NCBI RefSeq assembly: GCF_000482385.1
Contig: NZ_KI519395.1
Span: 103,646 to 167,645, forward strand
DNA from: Nocardia sp. CNY236
Lineage (GTDB): Bacteria > Actinomycetota > Actinomycetes > Mycobacteriales > Mycobacteriaceae
DNA: 64,000 nt
Direction: 5' to 3'
Part shown: positions 35,023-44,403 of the stretch, one piece after another
How the letters are laid out: each line of letters starts with the position of its first letter
Position numbering within the stretch: position 1 is the stretch's first letter
Notes under the pieces: generated by a model
Database searches by the model: none
The model's input: the letters and a program-made list of their open reading frames with translations, nothing else
What the model was told of the DNA's origin: nothing
Position numbers and translations under genes: made by a program

Positions 35023-35991
35023 TCACGAAAGAACGAGGTCGAGGAACCCGAAGAACGAAACAGACACGGCCCATCCCAGGACGACGATCCCGACACCGGC
35101 GAGTTGCCGGGTCGTGGTGCGCACTCGACTGGGGATGAGCCAAAAGGCCAAGAATCTGTTGACCACCGGCATAGCGATCCAGGTCAAAGCCGCGACACTC
35201 AGCGCGGACTCGACGAACAACTGCACGAACACAGGTGTCCCGATATCGCCGAGTGCGGACCCGCCGTACGACAAGAACACCACTATCGGATAGAGCGCGA
35301 GGAGTACCGCAAAGGCCTGCTTCCAGTTGGGGGGAACGTCCGGGGCCATCCCTTTGTCCCCCTTGTCGAATCGGAACCAGCCGCTGAAGCCGGATGCGAC
35401 TTTGCGCACCTGATAGATGGCGAAATTCTGGCGTCCTACCTCGAGCTGTTCGGTGTAGACGTCGGATTTCAGCCAATTGTCGAGATCTCCACGGGTGTCG
35501 AAACGGATGAGCGTGACCCAACGTTCCTGGATGCCCGCCACGGGCTCGAAGACCTCCGAACCCGTGAAACCAGGGAAGGTCCTCGCTGCCTCGAGGACCT
35601 CGTCCCGCCAATGCTCGTAGTCTCGCTCACGGCCCGGCAGCACTTCGTGCGAGATGATCGCGGTAACGGGCCTTCGATGGGCGGGCGCACCGCCGAGCAG
35701 GACGTCCTGGATGCGTTGGTCGACGATCAGGGCATCCCCCTCCTCGAGCAAGGACCTCCGCACATCCGAGTGAAGCCAGGCCGTGAGCTGTTCGGGCTGC
35801 GAGAATCGGAAGGCGATCACCCATTGCTCGCCCTCGCCCGATTCGGGCGGATGGACTTGCGTCGCCTCACAGCCGGTGAAGTCGGTCGCCGCAGCGATCA
35901 CCCTGTCCTGCCAACGCCGATACTCCTCGGTCAGGCCAGGGCGAACGTTCACCGACACCACCAGCGTGGCACCTTCTGTCATACGCTCCAT
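35023..35991 (-). CDS. Two ABM domains fused to a membrane domain
   Basis: A 322-residue protein. Two antibiotic-biosynthesis-monooxygenase (ABM) ferredoxin-like domains lie in tandem (about 5-100 and 105-200). Each ends in the EQWVIAFRF or ERWVTLIRFD type strand. Three transmembrane helices follow from about 230 to 320 (FAVLLALYPIVVFLS, FVESALSVAALTWIA, GVGIVVLGWAVSVSFFGFLD). This class is usually annotated as ABM-superfamily membrane protein; the role is unknown and may be cofactor-free oxygenation or heme/small-molecule binding. It is divergent from the amidase, with 230 bp between. The ATG at 35991 is the clear start. Confidence 0.85.
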   Translation of the reverse strand: MERMTEGATLVVSVNVRPGLTEEYRRWQDRVIAAATDFTGCEATQVHPPESGEGEQWVIAFRFSQPEQLTAWLHSDVRRSLLEEGDALIVDQRIQDVLLGGAPAHRRPVTAIISHEVLPGRERDYEHWRDEVLEAARTFPGFTGSEVFEPVAGIQERWVTLIRFDTRGDLDNWLKSDVYTEQLEVGRQNFAIYQVRKVASGFSGWFRFDKGDKGMAPDVPPNWKQAFAVLLALYPIVVFLSYGGSALGDIGTPVFVQLFVESALSVAALTWIAMPVVNRFLAFWLIPSRVRTTTRQLAGVGIVVLGWAVSVSFFGFLDLVLS

Positions 35992-36220
35992 GCCTTTCTC
36001 GGGATCCGATGTGTTCGTTCGTCCGGACAGTCATCGACCAGCAGGAGCAGCGGTTGCGGGCCGCGATGCCGATAGCCGCGCTGCTGGTATCGACTTCATC
36101 AGTTTCGGAGAATCTCGAGGGGGAATCAGCCGTGGTGAGCGATGTACAGGATGGCTTTGCGAACCCGACTCGACTACCCCATCACCTTCGTACGCCTTCC
36201 AGGAGAAGGAGTGGACGATC

Positions 36221-37471
36221 ATGACAGAAGCCGAAGAAGACCTCCATTGCTGGGTGCCCACCTCGGCACCTCGGCCTGCGCGATGTGCGGGCGGGCTCAG
36301 CGGTCACTCGGTCGCGGTGAAGGACATGATCGCGCTCGCTGGGCACAGATCTTCCTACGGCCTCGCCGCGTGGCGAGCGACTCATCCACCCAGTGAGACG
36401 ACAGCCCCGGTACTCGAGCGCCTTCTCGACGCGGGCGCGGCGATCGCCGGTGTGGGCAAACTCGATGAACTGGCCTACTCGCTGGAAGGCAATACCGGGG
36501 AGGGTATAGCTCCGCTGAATCCCCGTTACCCGGACCGTTTCGCCGGGGGATCGTCCTCGGGTCCCGCATCAGCCGTGGCCGGCCGAGCGGTCGACATCGG
36601 TCTGGGCACGGATACCGCGGGATCGATACGCGTCCCGTCGGCAGGCTGTGGATTGTTCGGCCTGCGTCCCACGCATGGGGTACTGGACACCACCGGAGTG
36701 CTCCCGCTGGCCCCGTCGTTCGACACAGTGGGCTTGATGTGTATCGACCCGGCACTGCTCGCCCAGAGCTTCGCCATCGCCTGCGGCGACGGGACCGACC
36801 GGCCTCGGCGAGAGATCTCGCGTATCCGCTTTCCCCGAGACTGCGTGAGCCTCGCCTGCGAGGAGGCGGCGCGAGCCATCCGGTCGACAGTGGAAACCTT
36901 GTCCGAGGTGCTCGGCTGCGCTGTCGACACCTCCTTCGCCTTCGCGGACTTCGTCTCCGATGAGTCGGCCTCGATGTTCGCGAATCTGGTGGACAGAGAG
37001 ATCTGGCAGACCCACGGTGCATGGGTACGCGAGCACAGGGACGCATTCCACCCCCTCATCGCCGGACGGCTGCGGCACGCCGAAAAGGTCAGCGATATGC
37101 CCGCCGATCAACAGCGGGCCGAAGAGCGGACCCGGGAGGTCTACCGCGAACGTATGAACAGCATCGTCGAGGACGGATCGGTAATCGTGCTTCCGGTCAT
37201 GCCGCATCTGCCGCCCTCCCGGCACGCCGACGACGCGGAACTGGCGGCCTACCGGCTGACGACCTTCCGGCTGACTGCGCCCGCCGGCCTGTCCGGGTGC
37301 CCACAACTCGTCGTTCCGACGAGCGGACGGGCTTTCGGCGTGGGCATCCTGGCCGGGCACAATGCCGAATCAGCCCTGTTGGATGCGGCCGTACGCTACG
37401 CCGACAGCGGCGGCACGCAGAGCCTCCGGCCCCGGAGGCCAGCAACGCACGGAAGAAGGTTTGTGACCTGA
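36221..37471 (+). CDS. Amidase (amidase-signature family)
   Basis: A 416-residue amidase. The Ser-cis-Ser-Lys set is complete: Lys in GHSVAVKDMI, cis-Ser in FAGGSSSGPASAVA, nucleophile region in GLGTDTAGSIRVPS. It is shorter at the N-terminus than most members (the Lys lies near residue 35), as in AtzF-like and indoleacetamide-hydrolase-like amidases. AAGGAG (36206-36211) lies 9 nt before ATG 36221. Together with the divergent ABM gene it may form a small catabolic or detoxification module. The 281 bp to the convergent helicase hold no gene. Confidence 0.88.
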   Translation: MTEAEEDLHCWVPTSAPRPARCAGGLSGHSVAVKDMIALAGHRSSYGLAAWRATHPPSETTAPVLERLLDAGAAIAGVGKLDELAYSLEGNTGEGIAPLNPRYPDRFAGGSSSGPASAVAGRAVDIGLGTDTAGSIRVPSAGCGLFGLRPTHGVLDTTGVLPLAPSFDTVGLMCIDPALLAQSFAIACGDGTDRPRREISRIRFPRDCVSLACEEAARAIRSTVETLSEVLGCAVDTSFAFADFVSDESASMFANLVDREIWQTHGAWVREHRDAFHPLIAGRLRHAEKVSDMPADQQRAEERTREVYRERMNSIVEDGSVIVLPVMPHLPPSRHADDAELAAYRLTTFRLTAPAGLSGCPQLVVPTSGRAFGVGILAGHNAESALLDAAVRYADSGGTQSLRPRRPATHGRRFVT

Positions 37472-37752
37472 GCAGTGCCTCGGTCACCACCTCGCCGATC
37501 GCCTGATGGCATCGGCACTCGGCACCATCGACCTGCTCGCAAGGCTCCCCGGCATGACTGCCTACATCGGCGGCAGTCATCTTTGTACGGATGCGACTTC
37601 ACTGCCCGCACTGGGGTTCGCGAACTGGCTCGGCGCGAGTCTGTAGCGTCGGACTCTTGTACTGTCCCCGGATCAACGCGTGCGAATTCTCCTGCCGAGT
37701 CGGATTCCTGTCTGGGTGTAGACAAATCCGCCGAGGATTCAGTCGCGATTGC

Positions 37753-40506
37753 CTACGGCCGCTGACGAGCTCTCTGGCGCCTCGGCCGCGCTGACACGGG
37801 TCTCACGTCACGGCGCACCCTCAGCAGGTGCTCGTCTTTTGTGTTCTCACGGATCGTGAGGCCGCTCAAGATTCGTTGCTGCGTTTCCGGTGTCCAGAAC
37901 ACCTCGAGGCGCTTACGGGCTCGGGTGATCGCGGTGTAGAAGATGTTGTGGGAGATGCTCTCCTCGTTGGCGTCCGTGATGACAACCTTGACGGAGTCGT
38001 ACTCGAGACCTTGTGCCTTGTGGATCGAGATGGCATACGCGATCTGGAAGGGTACGATCGTATGGACTGTGTCGTCGTCATCATCGGTGTTCCCGCGCTC
38101 GTAGACGTGGAATCGAACGGTCGAGCCCTCGATCCAGCGCAGATCAGTGTGGTGCACCTGGTCTGCCGTAATGTCTAGTTCGAGCCTCACGTCGAATGTG
38201 ATGCGGCCGCGCACGTGATCGATCTTTACGATCTCGCCTTTCAAGTTGTTGAAGATCACTGGCCGAAACCGGTCGGTTTCGTTGAAGAGCACGGGGTCAC
38301 CGACCTTGTAGGTGCGCTCGCTCCAGGTCACAGCGGGATTGGGGTTGTTCGCCTGTAGGAAGCGATTCACATTGTTGATGCCGTAAAGTCCGTCGTAGTT
38401 CAAGCAGAGCACGATCTCGTCGGCACCGTGGTGTTGGAAGAGCGAGCCGCCCAGCACCTTCGAGTAGCCGTTCTTGGATAGTGACTCCTCGATGCGGTCA
38501 TCCAGACTTCGTACCCTGCTCCACAAGGTGAGCAATTCCTCGTCGGTCGTCCTGAAGGGCTTGGTCAGCTCGAAGACCGATTGTTCCGGGATATATGAAC
38601 GGATGATATTGAACCAGTTACCGAACTCGATCGACTCGATCTGGTATACGTCGCCCACGAGCACGAGTAGGTCGAAGGAGGTGTTCTCGAGTACTTTGAG
38701 CAGACTAGCGTTGCTCACGATGCTGCATTCATCAATTACGAGGACGTCGTACCGTTTGTCGAACGTTGAGCTGCTGTACACGTGCTTGCTGATCGTGCTG
38801 AACTCCGTGTTCGGTGCCCCTACCAGATGCTTCAGGTTGTCGACGGCCGGGTTCGTGTGTGCGAGGTAGAGTTTGGACTTGTCGGCGAAGTAGCTGGCGA
38901 TGTTCTTCACCATCGTCGACTTCCCTGTGCCGGCCGCGCCATAGATGAGCGCGATCTTTGAGTGTTCGAAAAGCGCTTTCAACGCGTCGGCCTTCAGCTG
39001 GTCGTCGATGGCATTGGGGTGCGCTTCGATCCACAGCTGCACGTCTTTGCGGTGTTCATCGACGCCTCTAGAAGCAATTCTTTGTAGATTTTGGATGATC
39101 GTGACAGTGTCGTCCTCGTATCCGACGATGAACACATGCCCGTTCGCGTGTGCCAGCTTCCGGGGTGCGTGTCGAGTGGTAGGCGGGAGTTCACGATTGT
39201 AGCGGTTGATCAGTTCGTCGACGTCACCCAAGTCTTCGAGTTCTGAGACCGGTGTGTAGATGGCACCGTGCTTCTCGACGTTGTTCCTGACGCGGCGCGC
39301 CAGCAACTCGTGCTGTCGGCTCGTCGCGTTCAAACTTTCCGCGAGGTCGGCAAAGGAGGGGTTGTGCCGACGCGGCGAAGTGCAGTACGGCATCGTGTCG
39401 AACGGCCGACACCCTGGCGACAACCAAAGGTCTGACAGTGCTGCGCACGCAGTCTCGCCGAGTTGCGCTTTGATGATTTGGTTGTTCATCCGAAGCATCA
39501 GATACCGCAGTAGACGCGAACCCGGCCGATTCTGGCGGATCAGCGCACGGGCCTGGTCGAGCGCGGGGAAGATCAGCGCAGTTCGTCGGGAGTCATCGAG
39601 AACCCAGGTGCGGATTTGGACGTAGCGCGCCTCGGTCATGTCTACGAGATCGAGAAGATTGGAGTGGGTGACCGTGAGGTACTGCATCAGGTTGCGGTAC
39701 TCGGTGTGGCTTGACAGGACGTGAATCGTCCGACCGAGGATGCTCGCAAAGTGATCGAACTCGCAGGGGCGGATCGACACATCCCACGAACGGATGACGA
39801 CGATCGGCATCATGTGGCCGAGCACGGTGATCGAATCGCTCGCCAGCTCCAGGTAGGCAGCGTACTTGTCGGTGACGTCGATGTCGGTGAATCCGATGAT
39901 GCGATCGAACTTACTAGTCCGATTGTGAGCGAGGTGAAAGGTGACCTCGTAGTAGATATGGCCGCCAACGAAGAATGGCCGCGAACTGTGGATGTAGTAA
40001 CGCTCGCGGCGCTGGTTCGACGACGGCATCATTCGCAGTACTTTGATGCGTACCGCGATCTTTTCGTGGTACTCGCGAAGGGACGGGTCGAGGTCGACCG
40101 GGAACTTCTCCAGGCTGCCGAGAAGTGTGATGCCCAATTGCTTTCTCGCGATCTCGCGAGTTCGAAGCAAGTACTCATAGTACTTCAGCATCAGACGTTC
40201 CGATGGGTCACGGTCCAGCGTGTAGTGTGAAGCGCTCGTTTGGAGTAGATTGTGAAACCGGCTCAGGGGCCGCCACTTGGCGGTCGCCCTGACCGTATCC
40301 AACGCCGGTCCCACCTTGGCGTAGTGAAATTCAGTCGAAGGATCGTTGACGTGCGCCCAGACAGTGAGGCCCTCGACGAGATTTCGTAGCTGCGCGAGCA
40401 AGTTCTGTGACAGGAATCCTCGCTCGTCCGCAAGGCTGTCCAGATTCTGACATATCACTCTGTCCGCGCCGCGCACCTGCTGTTCTACTGACGCCATCGC
40501 TCCCAC
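37753..40506 (-). CDS. Superfamily 1 helicase with unknown N-terminal domain
   Basis: A 917-residue protein. The C-terminal half (about 500-880) is an SF1 RecD/Pif1-like helicase with Walker A GAAGTGKST, Walker B LVIDECS, motif III VGDVYQIE, SIHKAQGLEYDSVKVVI (motif V) and FYTAITRARKRLEVF (motif VI). The first 450 residues match no domain I recognise; they are strand- and helix-mixed with few low-complexity parts. Base composition is clearly more A/T-rich than the neighbours, pointing to transfer. It stands alone, convergent with the amidase. A role in mobile-element biology or phage defence is possible but not shown. GTG 40506 and ATG 40497 are both possible starts. Confidence 0.85.
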   Translation of the reverse strand: MGAMASVEQQVRGADRVICQNLDSLADERGFLSQNLLAQLRNLVEGLTVWAHVNDPSTEFHYAKVGPALDTVRATAKWRPLSRFHNLLQTSASHYTLDRDPSERLMLKYYEYLLRTREIARKQLGITLLGSLEKFPVDLDPSLREYHEKIAVRIKVLRMMPSSNQRRERYYIHSSRPFFVGGHIYYEVTFHLAHNRTSKFDRIIGFTDIDVTDKYAAYLELASDSITVLGHMMPIVVIRSWDVSIRPCEFDHFASILGRTIHVLSSHTEYRNLMQYLTVTHSNLLDLVDMTEARYVQIRTWVLDDSRRTALIFPALDQARALIRQNRPGSRLLRYLMLRMNNQIIKAQLGETACAALSDLWLSPGCRPFDTMPYCTSPRRHNPSFADLAESLNATSRQHELLARRVRNNVEKHGAIYTPVSELEDLGDVDELINRYNRELPPTTRHAPRKLAHANGHVFIVGYEDDTVTIIQNLQRIASRGVDEHRKDVQLWIEAHPNAIDDQLKADALKALFEHSKIALIYGAAGTGKSTMVKNIASYFADKSKLYLAHTNPAVDNLKHLVGAPNTEFSTISKHVYSSSTFDKRYDVLVIDECSIVSNASLLKVLENTSFDLLVLVGDVYQIESIEFGNWFNIIRSYIPEQSVFELTKPFRTTDEELLTLWSRVRSLDDRIEESLSKNGYSKVLGGSLFQHHGADEIVLCLNYDGLYGINNVNRFLQANNPNPAVTWSERTYKVGDPVLFNETDRFRPVIFNNLKGEIVKIDHVRGRITFDVRLELDITADQVHHTDLRWIEGSTVRFHVYERGNTDDDDDTVHTIVPFQIAYAISIHKAQGLEYDSVKVVITDANEESISHNIFYTAITRARKRLEVFWTPETQQRILSGLTIRENTKDEHLLRVRRDVRPVSARPRRQRARQRP

Positions 40507-40916
40507 TCACTTCTCAGAAAACACATCTGGGCTCGCCGGCGCCACGGTCTGCGTCGGCGACGGCCGCATCTCCCTCCCACCCGCCCGCCCGCCCGCCCGC
40601 GCGTCCTCGCTTGCCCGCTGCCCTGGCAGTGAATAGCCTCCGGGGCAACACGTTCGGACAATTCAAGGGGGGCGCGTGGTCGGGCCGGAGACCCGTGCAG
40701 TCTTCCGGATCGTACGTACGGTAGACGTGGGCTGACAAATGCGGGGTGACCGGGTTCCTGGCCTGCCGAGAGGGTCGACGTCCTGGCCAGGTCGACACAG
40801 TCTTCCGGCGCAGCTGGATCAGCGGGTTCAGCGCCTGATCAGCTGCCGCAGTTGGGTTTTCGACTATTCGGCATACGCTTCACGCGCTCGTCTTGTTCGC
40901 TCAGGAGGGGGATTTC
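40507..40916. other. Intergenic region with simple repeats
   Basis: About 410 bp between the divergent helicase and the frameshifted membrane gene, without a gene. It holds about five CCCG tetranucleotides in a row (40580-40600), a perfect 10-bp palindrome CGTACGTACG (40711-40720), and the 11-mer CAGTCTTCCGG twice, exactly 100 bp apart (40698, 40798). It must carry promoters for both sides, but none is obvious. Confidence 0.5.
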
Positions 40917-41388
40917 ATGGATCGCGACCGGCGATCGATCCACGGCCATCGCGGAATTCGGGTGTCATCGTCGTCGATAAGCGGCTGGTGTGGGCTTGGC
41001 TCCCGATGGTGTTCGTCATTGTCGCGGCGATCGCGGCGTTTTACCATGGATCAGCGTGTTCGGGTTCACCGCCAATGGTATCGACGCGGACGGGAAGGTC
41101 ACTGTCGTCATGGCGACATTGGCTGGTGTCTCCACGATCGCGCACGCCTTTTGGCGAGCAGGGAAGCTGCCAGCGGCATGGATGACGGTGCTGTTTGGGC
41201 TCGGCATCTTCCGTGTCGGGACGTACGACCTGGTCCGGGTGATGAAGGGCATTCGTGACAGCGGTCCGTTGGGGAGTGCCATCAGTCTCGGCATAGGTCT
41301 GTTCCTCACCGCTATTTCGGGAGTCGCGCTGACGGCGATCGCCGACTGGTCGCTGACTGCTATCGCACGAGACGCGACGCGGCGGTGA
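40917..41388 (+). pseudogene. Frameshifted small membrane protein
   Basis: Pieces of one membrane protein lie in different frames. ATG 40917 has a strong ribosome-binding site (AGGAGGGGG, about 40903-40911) and starts MDRDRRSIHGH. The first membrane helix (VVDKRLVWAWLPMVFVIVAA) is in another frame. From about 41042 a third frame reads LPWISVFGFTANGIDADGKV and two or three further helices to residue RDATRR. Adding one T in the run at 41041-41044 would join the helix to LPWIS. The gene is therefore either degraded or contains sequencing errors. Its stop overlaps the next GTG (GTGA). Confidence 0.65.
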
Positions 41389-42323
41389 CGACCGTCGGCA
41401 ACGGTCGCGTGGCCTTCGCGGTCTTCGGTGCCGCCACCCTGGTTCTGGTTGCCGCGGTAGCCACCGGCCTGTGGACAGACAAGGACGACAACGAGGATCG
41501 GGCGCAGTCACCGATCGGCACGACGACTACGCAATCGGCCCCCGAGGAGGCGCTGACCACGACGGCCCAGGGGAACGGGCTGGAGCTGACGGCCATCGAC
41601 CTCGAAACAGAACCCGTGGCAGATAGATTCAGCAAACCCGACCCCGGTAAACACTTCGAAGCCGTCCGAGTGCGGGTTCAGAATATCGGCAGCGCCGGTG
41701 CGAAGGTGAATCCGATGTTCTTTACCGCGGTCGGCGACAACGGCGAGCAATACGACGTGGGGCTGCTCGACGACACCGAGCGCGATCCGTTTCGAAGTGG
41801 CACACTCGCGCCCGGCGACACTCGATCGGGATTCGTACTGTTCCAACTTCCCGAAGGAGTGCATATCGCCAAGCTCCACCTGGCGACCGCGCCGTTCAGC
41901 ACGTCTGTGCTCAGCGTCAAAGTTCCTCCCGCCGTAGCGAAACCATCGACCGTGGCACCGCAACCGTCGTCCGAGATCCGCACGACAATGCCCGAACCTG
42001 CCCCGCCGGTCGTCCCGATGCCGACGAAGACCACGGCCCCGAGTACGCCACCGGCGACCACACCGGTAGCCGGGGCATTCTGCGATGAATCCCGATCTGG
42101 CCGCTTCGGTACGGCCGCGGATGGAACGTGGTTGGTGTGTATCTTCATGGGCAATGGTCAATTCCGATGGGTCCACTCCGCGCCCATCGTCCCCGAAACC
42201 CACGAGGTCGGTGAATCGTGCGATTCGGCCGAATACCTAGGAAAACTCGCGCGGACCTCCGATGGAAGGTCAGTGATGTGCTCGGGCTCGAGCGGCAACG
42301 GCGAGTGGGTTGCCGGTCCCTGA
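41385..42323 (+). CDS. Membrane-anchored DUF4352-like protein
   Basis: A 312-residue protein with one N-terminal anchor (about 8-28, AFAVFGAATLVLVAAVATGL). A Thr/Gln-rich linker leads to an immunoglobulin-like DUF4352 domain (about 65-185; FEAVRVRVQNIGSAGAKVNP, PGDTRSGFVLFQLPEG). A Pro/Thr/Ala-rich linker follows, then a Cys-containing C-terminal domain with CDESRSGRFGTAADGTWLVC and CDSAEYLGKL. It is probably exposed outside the membrane. The GTG start overlaps the stop of the frameshifted membrane gene. DUF4352 domains are common in actinobacterial lipoproteins; the binding partner is unknown. Confidence 0.8.
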   Translation: MTTVGNGRVAFAVFGAATLVLVAAVATGLWTDKDDNEDRAQSPIGTTTTQSAPEEALTTTAQGNGLELTAIDLETEPVADRFSKPDPGKHFEAVRVRVQNIGSAGAKVNPMFFTAVGDNGEQYDVGLLDDTERDPFRSGTLAPGDTRSGFVLFQLPEGVHIAKLHLATAPFSTSVLSVKVPPAVAKPSTVAPQPSSEIRTTMPEPAPPVVPMPTKTTAPSTPPATTPVAGAFCDESRSGRFGTAADGTWLVCIFMGNGQFRWVHSAPIVPETHEVGESCDSAEYLGKLARTSDGRSVMCSGSSGNGEWVAGP

Positions 42324-42432
42324 CCTGAACCTATCCGGCCCGCAGCCGCGCGCCTCGAACGCCGTGCCGAACGGTTCCGCGTGAACCGCCCCGACGCTGG
42401 GGTCGGCTCTCGCGCGGGCACCGCGCAAACCA

Positions 42433-42438
42433 TAGGCT
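42433..42438 (+). promoter_or_regulatory. Leaderless-type -10 box for the Ser/Thr kinase
   Basis: TAGGCT (42433-42438) precedes GTG 42445 by 6 nt. It favours this GTG over the in-frame ATG at 42463, whose GGGAGGA site is only 2-3 nt away. Confidence 0.45.
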
Positions 42439-42444
42439 TGCGCG

Positions 42445-44073
42445 GTGAATTCCGGGAGGACGATGGTTGACGGGCGTTTCGAGTTGATCGATCCGCTCGG
42501 TAGTGGCGGCATGGGGACGGTATGGCGGGCGTACGACGTCGCCTTGCATCGTGAGGTGGCGCTGAAGGAGGTACGGGCGGCCGAGCCGAATGGGGTGGCG
42601 AGTGTGCAGCGCGAGCGGGTGTTGCGGGAGGCTCGGGCACTGGCCCGAATCGGTCACCCGAATGTGGTGGCAATCCATCACATCGTGGATTCGCCCGCGG
42701 AAACCCATCCCTGGATCGTCATGGAATTGGTGCGGGGTCGATCGCTCGCAGATCACCTCGCGGCCGGACCGATGGCTCCGGCGTGGACGGCGCGGATCGG
42801 CCAGGGGATTCTCGCAGGCCTGCGTGCCACACACGCGGCGGGCGTACTACACCGCGACATCAAACCGGCGAATGTCCTCATGCGCGAGGATGGTGCACCG
42901 GTACTGACCGATTTCGGGATCGCGGCGATCGACGGGCTGGAAGGACTCACTTCCAGCGGCAGTGTTGTCGGCTCGCTGGACTATGTCGCGCCGGAGCGGC
43001 TCGGCGGCCTGGAGGGCCATCCGGCCTCGGATCTGTGGTCGTTGGGGCTGCTGTTGTATGCCGCGGTGGAGGGCTATCACCCGCTGCGCCGCGAAACGTC
43101 GGTCGCTACGCTGGCGGCCGTCATGGCGGGTGACGTGCCTGCGCCTCGGCAGGCGGGGCCGCTGGCACCGGTCTTGCGGGCTGTGCTGGTGCCCGATCCG
43201 GACCGTAGGCCATCGGCCGAGCATGTGGACCGGATGCTGTCCCAGGCGTTCGCCGGATCATCAGGGCCGTGGGTTGTTCCGCCGGTGCCTTCGAGCCTGT
43301 CGGCTCCAATGATGCCGTCGGGACCATCCGCGCATTCGGTGTCCGATCCGCACACCGGGACGACCAGTCCGCCGCGACGGCTGTGGTCGGGACCATCCGC
43401 GCATTCGGTGGCTGATCCGCACACCGGGACGACCAGTCCGCCGCGACGGCTGTGGATCGTGGCGGTTCTCGTGGTCGTGGTTTGCGCCACGGTGGTCGCG
43501 GCGTTTGCACTGTGGCCTCGAGCTGCCAGAACGAGCGCGTCCGCCGGATCGGGTGAGTCGTCCAGCGTACCGACCTTCTTCGTCCAGCCGCCCTCCGAGT
43601 CCACCTCCCCGAGCGCACCGCAGGTCGGTGACCTGCTCACCCCAGATGGAATCCTGCGCGCGATCACCGCTCTCGAACAGGTCACCGGCGGAGAGCGATT
43701 CACAGAAACGACGTTCTACCCGACCTTCGTCGACACCGGTGCGCCGCTGCAAGACCAGCCAACCCTGTACGACGAATTCACCTACCGCGAAGGCAAAGCC
43801 CACCATGTGGGTCCCGGTGGCGAGCTCACCGAGACGGAGACGGTGAACCTGCGCTCGGTCGAGTGGGGCGCTCTCCCGGCGCTCTTCCAGACGGCTCAGG
43901 ACGAACTCGGCATTCCTGAGCCGACCTCCCGCTACGTCATCGTCGATCCGGCCTGGACCTTCAACGAGGACAAACCTACGGTGCTGGTGTATTTGGCCGA
44001 CGACTACGGCGGCGCCTACCTGGCCGCCGATGTAGACGGCTCGGTGGTGGAGCTGATGCCGCGTGAGCGATGA
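42445..44073 (+). CDS. Transmembrane Ser/Thr protein kinase (PknB-like)
   Basis: A 542-residue receptor-type kinase. The kinase domain (about 10-265) has LGSGGMGTVW (P-loop), VALKEV (Lys), HRDIKPANVLM (catalytic Asp), DFGIA, and an activation loop with APE. A Pro/Ser-rich juxtamembrane linker contains two copies of a 23-residue unit (GPSAHS to PPRRLW). A single transmembrane helix (about 340-362) leads to an extracellular domain of about 180 residues that I do not recognise. The outside part has no PASTA repeats. It probably senses an external signal; substrates are unknown. Confidence 0.92.
   Translation: MNSGRTMVDGRFELIDPLGSGGMGTVWRAYDVALHREVALKEVRAAEPNGVASVQRERVLREARALARIGHPNVVAIHHIVDSPAETHPWIVMELVRGRSLADHLAAGPMAPAWTARIGQGILAGLRATHAAGVLHRDIKPANVLMREDGAPVLTDFGIAAIDGLEGLTSSGSVVGSLDYVAPERLGGLEGHPASDLWSLGLLLYAAVEGYHPLRRETSVATLAAVMAGDVPAPRQAGPLAPVLRAVLVPDPDRRPSAEHVDRMLSQAFAGSSGPWVVPPVPSSLSAPMMPSGPSAHSVSDPHTGTTSPPRRLWSGPSAHSVADPHTGTTSPPRRLWIVAVLVVVVCATVVAAFALWPRAARTSASAGSGESSSVPTFFVQPPSESTSPSAPQVGDLLTPDGILRAITALEQVTGGERFTETTFYPTFVDTGAPLQDQPTLYDEFTYREGKAHHVGPGGELTETETVNLRSVEWGALPALFQTAQDELGIPEPTSRYVIVDPAWTFNEDKPTVLVYLADDYGGAYLAADVDGSVVELMPRER
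43318..43455 (+). repeat. 69-bp in-frame tandem duplication inside the kinase
   Basis: Units 43318-43386 and 43387-43455 are identical except for a few bases around GTGTCCGAT/GTGGCTGAT. Each encodes 23 residues of the linker between kinase domain and membrane helix. The near identity implies a recent duplication. Confidence 0.95.
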
Positions 44074-44403
44074 GCCGTAGGAGCACCGGTCGATCGGTCT
44101 CGATGCCGCGGCAACACAGCGTATTCGTGTGTCGGCTTGCTGCGCAGGAAAAGAGCACAGGGTTTGCCCCGTGCAAGCGGGTCGGGGGACAGCGAAGGGA
44201 CAGTGACAGGCGACCTGAACCGAGCGGCGATCGACGGAACTGGCCTCACCTCCTGCATCCGCTCGGACGATTCGGCAACCCGGTGTCGTTGAAAGTATTT
44301 GTCGAGTCAGGCGCGGTCACCGTGCCTGAGGTGGTTGTATGCGGGTTGCGACCAGTAGACGCCATCAATCGGAACAGCTTTGAGCTGGCCAACGGACTTG
44401 TGG
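44074..44403. other. Convergent gap without a recognised gene
   Basis: About 330 bp between the kinase and the convergent DUF899 gene. A plus-strand frame reads FGNPVSLKVFVESGAVTVPE and then NRNSFELANGLVVSG, which looks protein-like but has no start signal or known family. It may be a remnant. No clear terminator hairpin is visible. Confidence 0.4.

Noticed and set aside
40580..40600. CCCG tetranucleotide run as a CRISPR or phase-variation tract
   Set aside because: About five short units without spacers; it is not in a coding frame start. No CRISPR-like array exists anywhere in the window.
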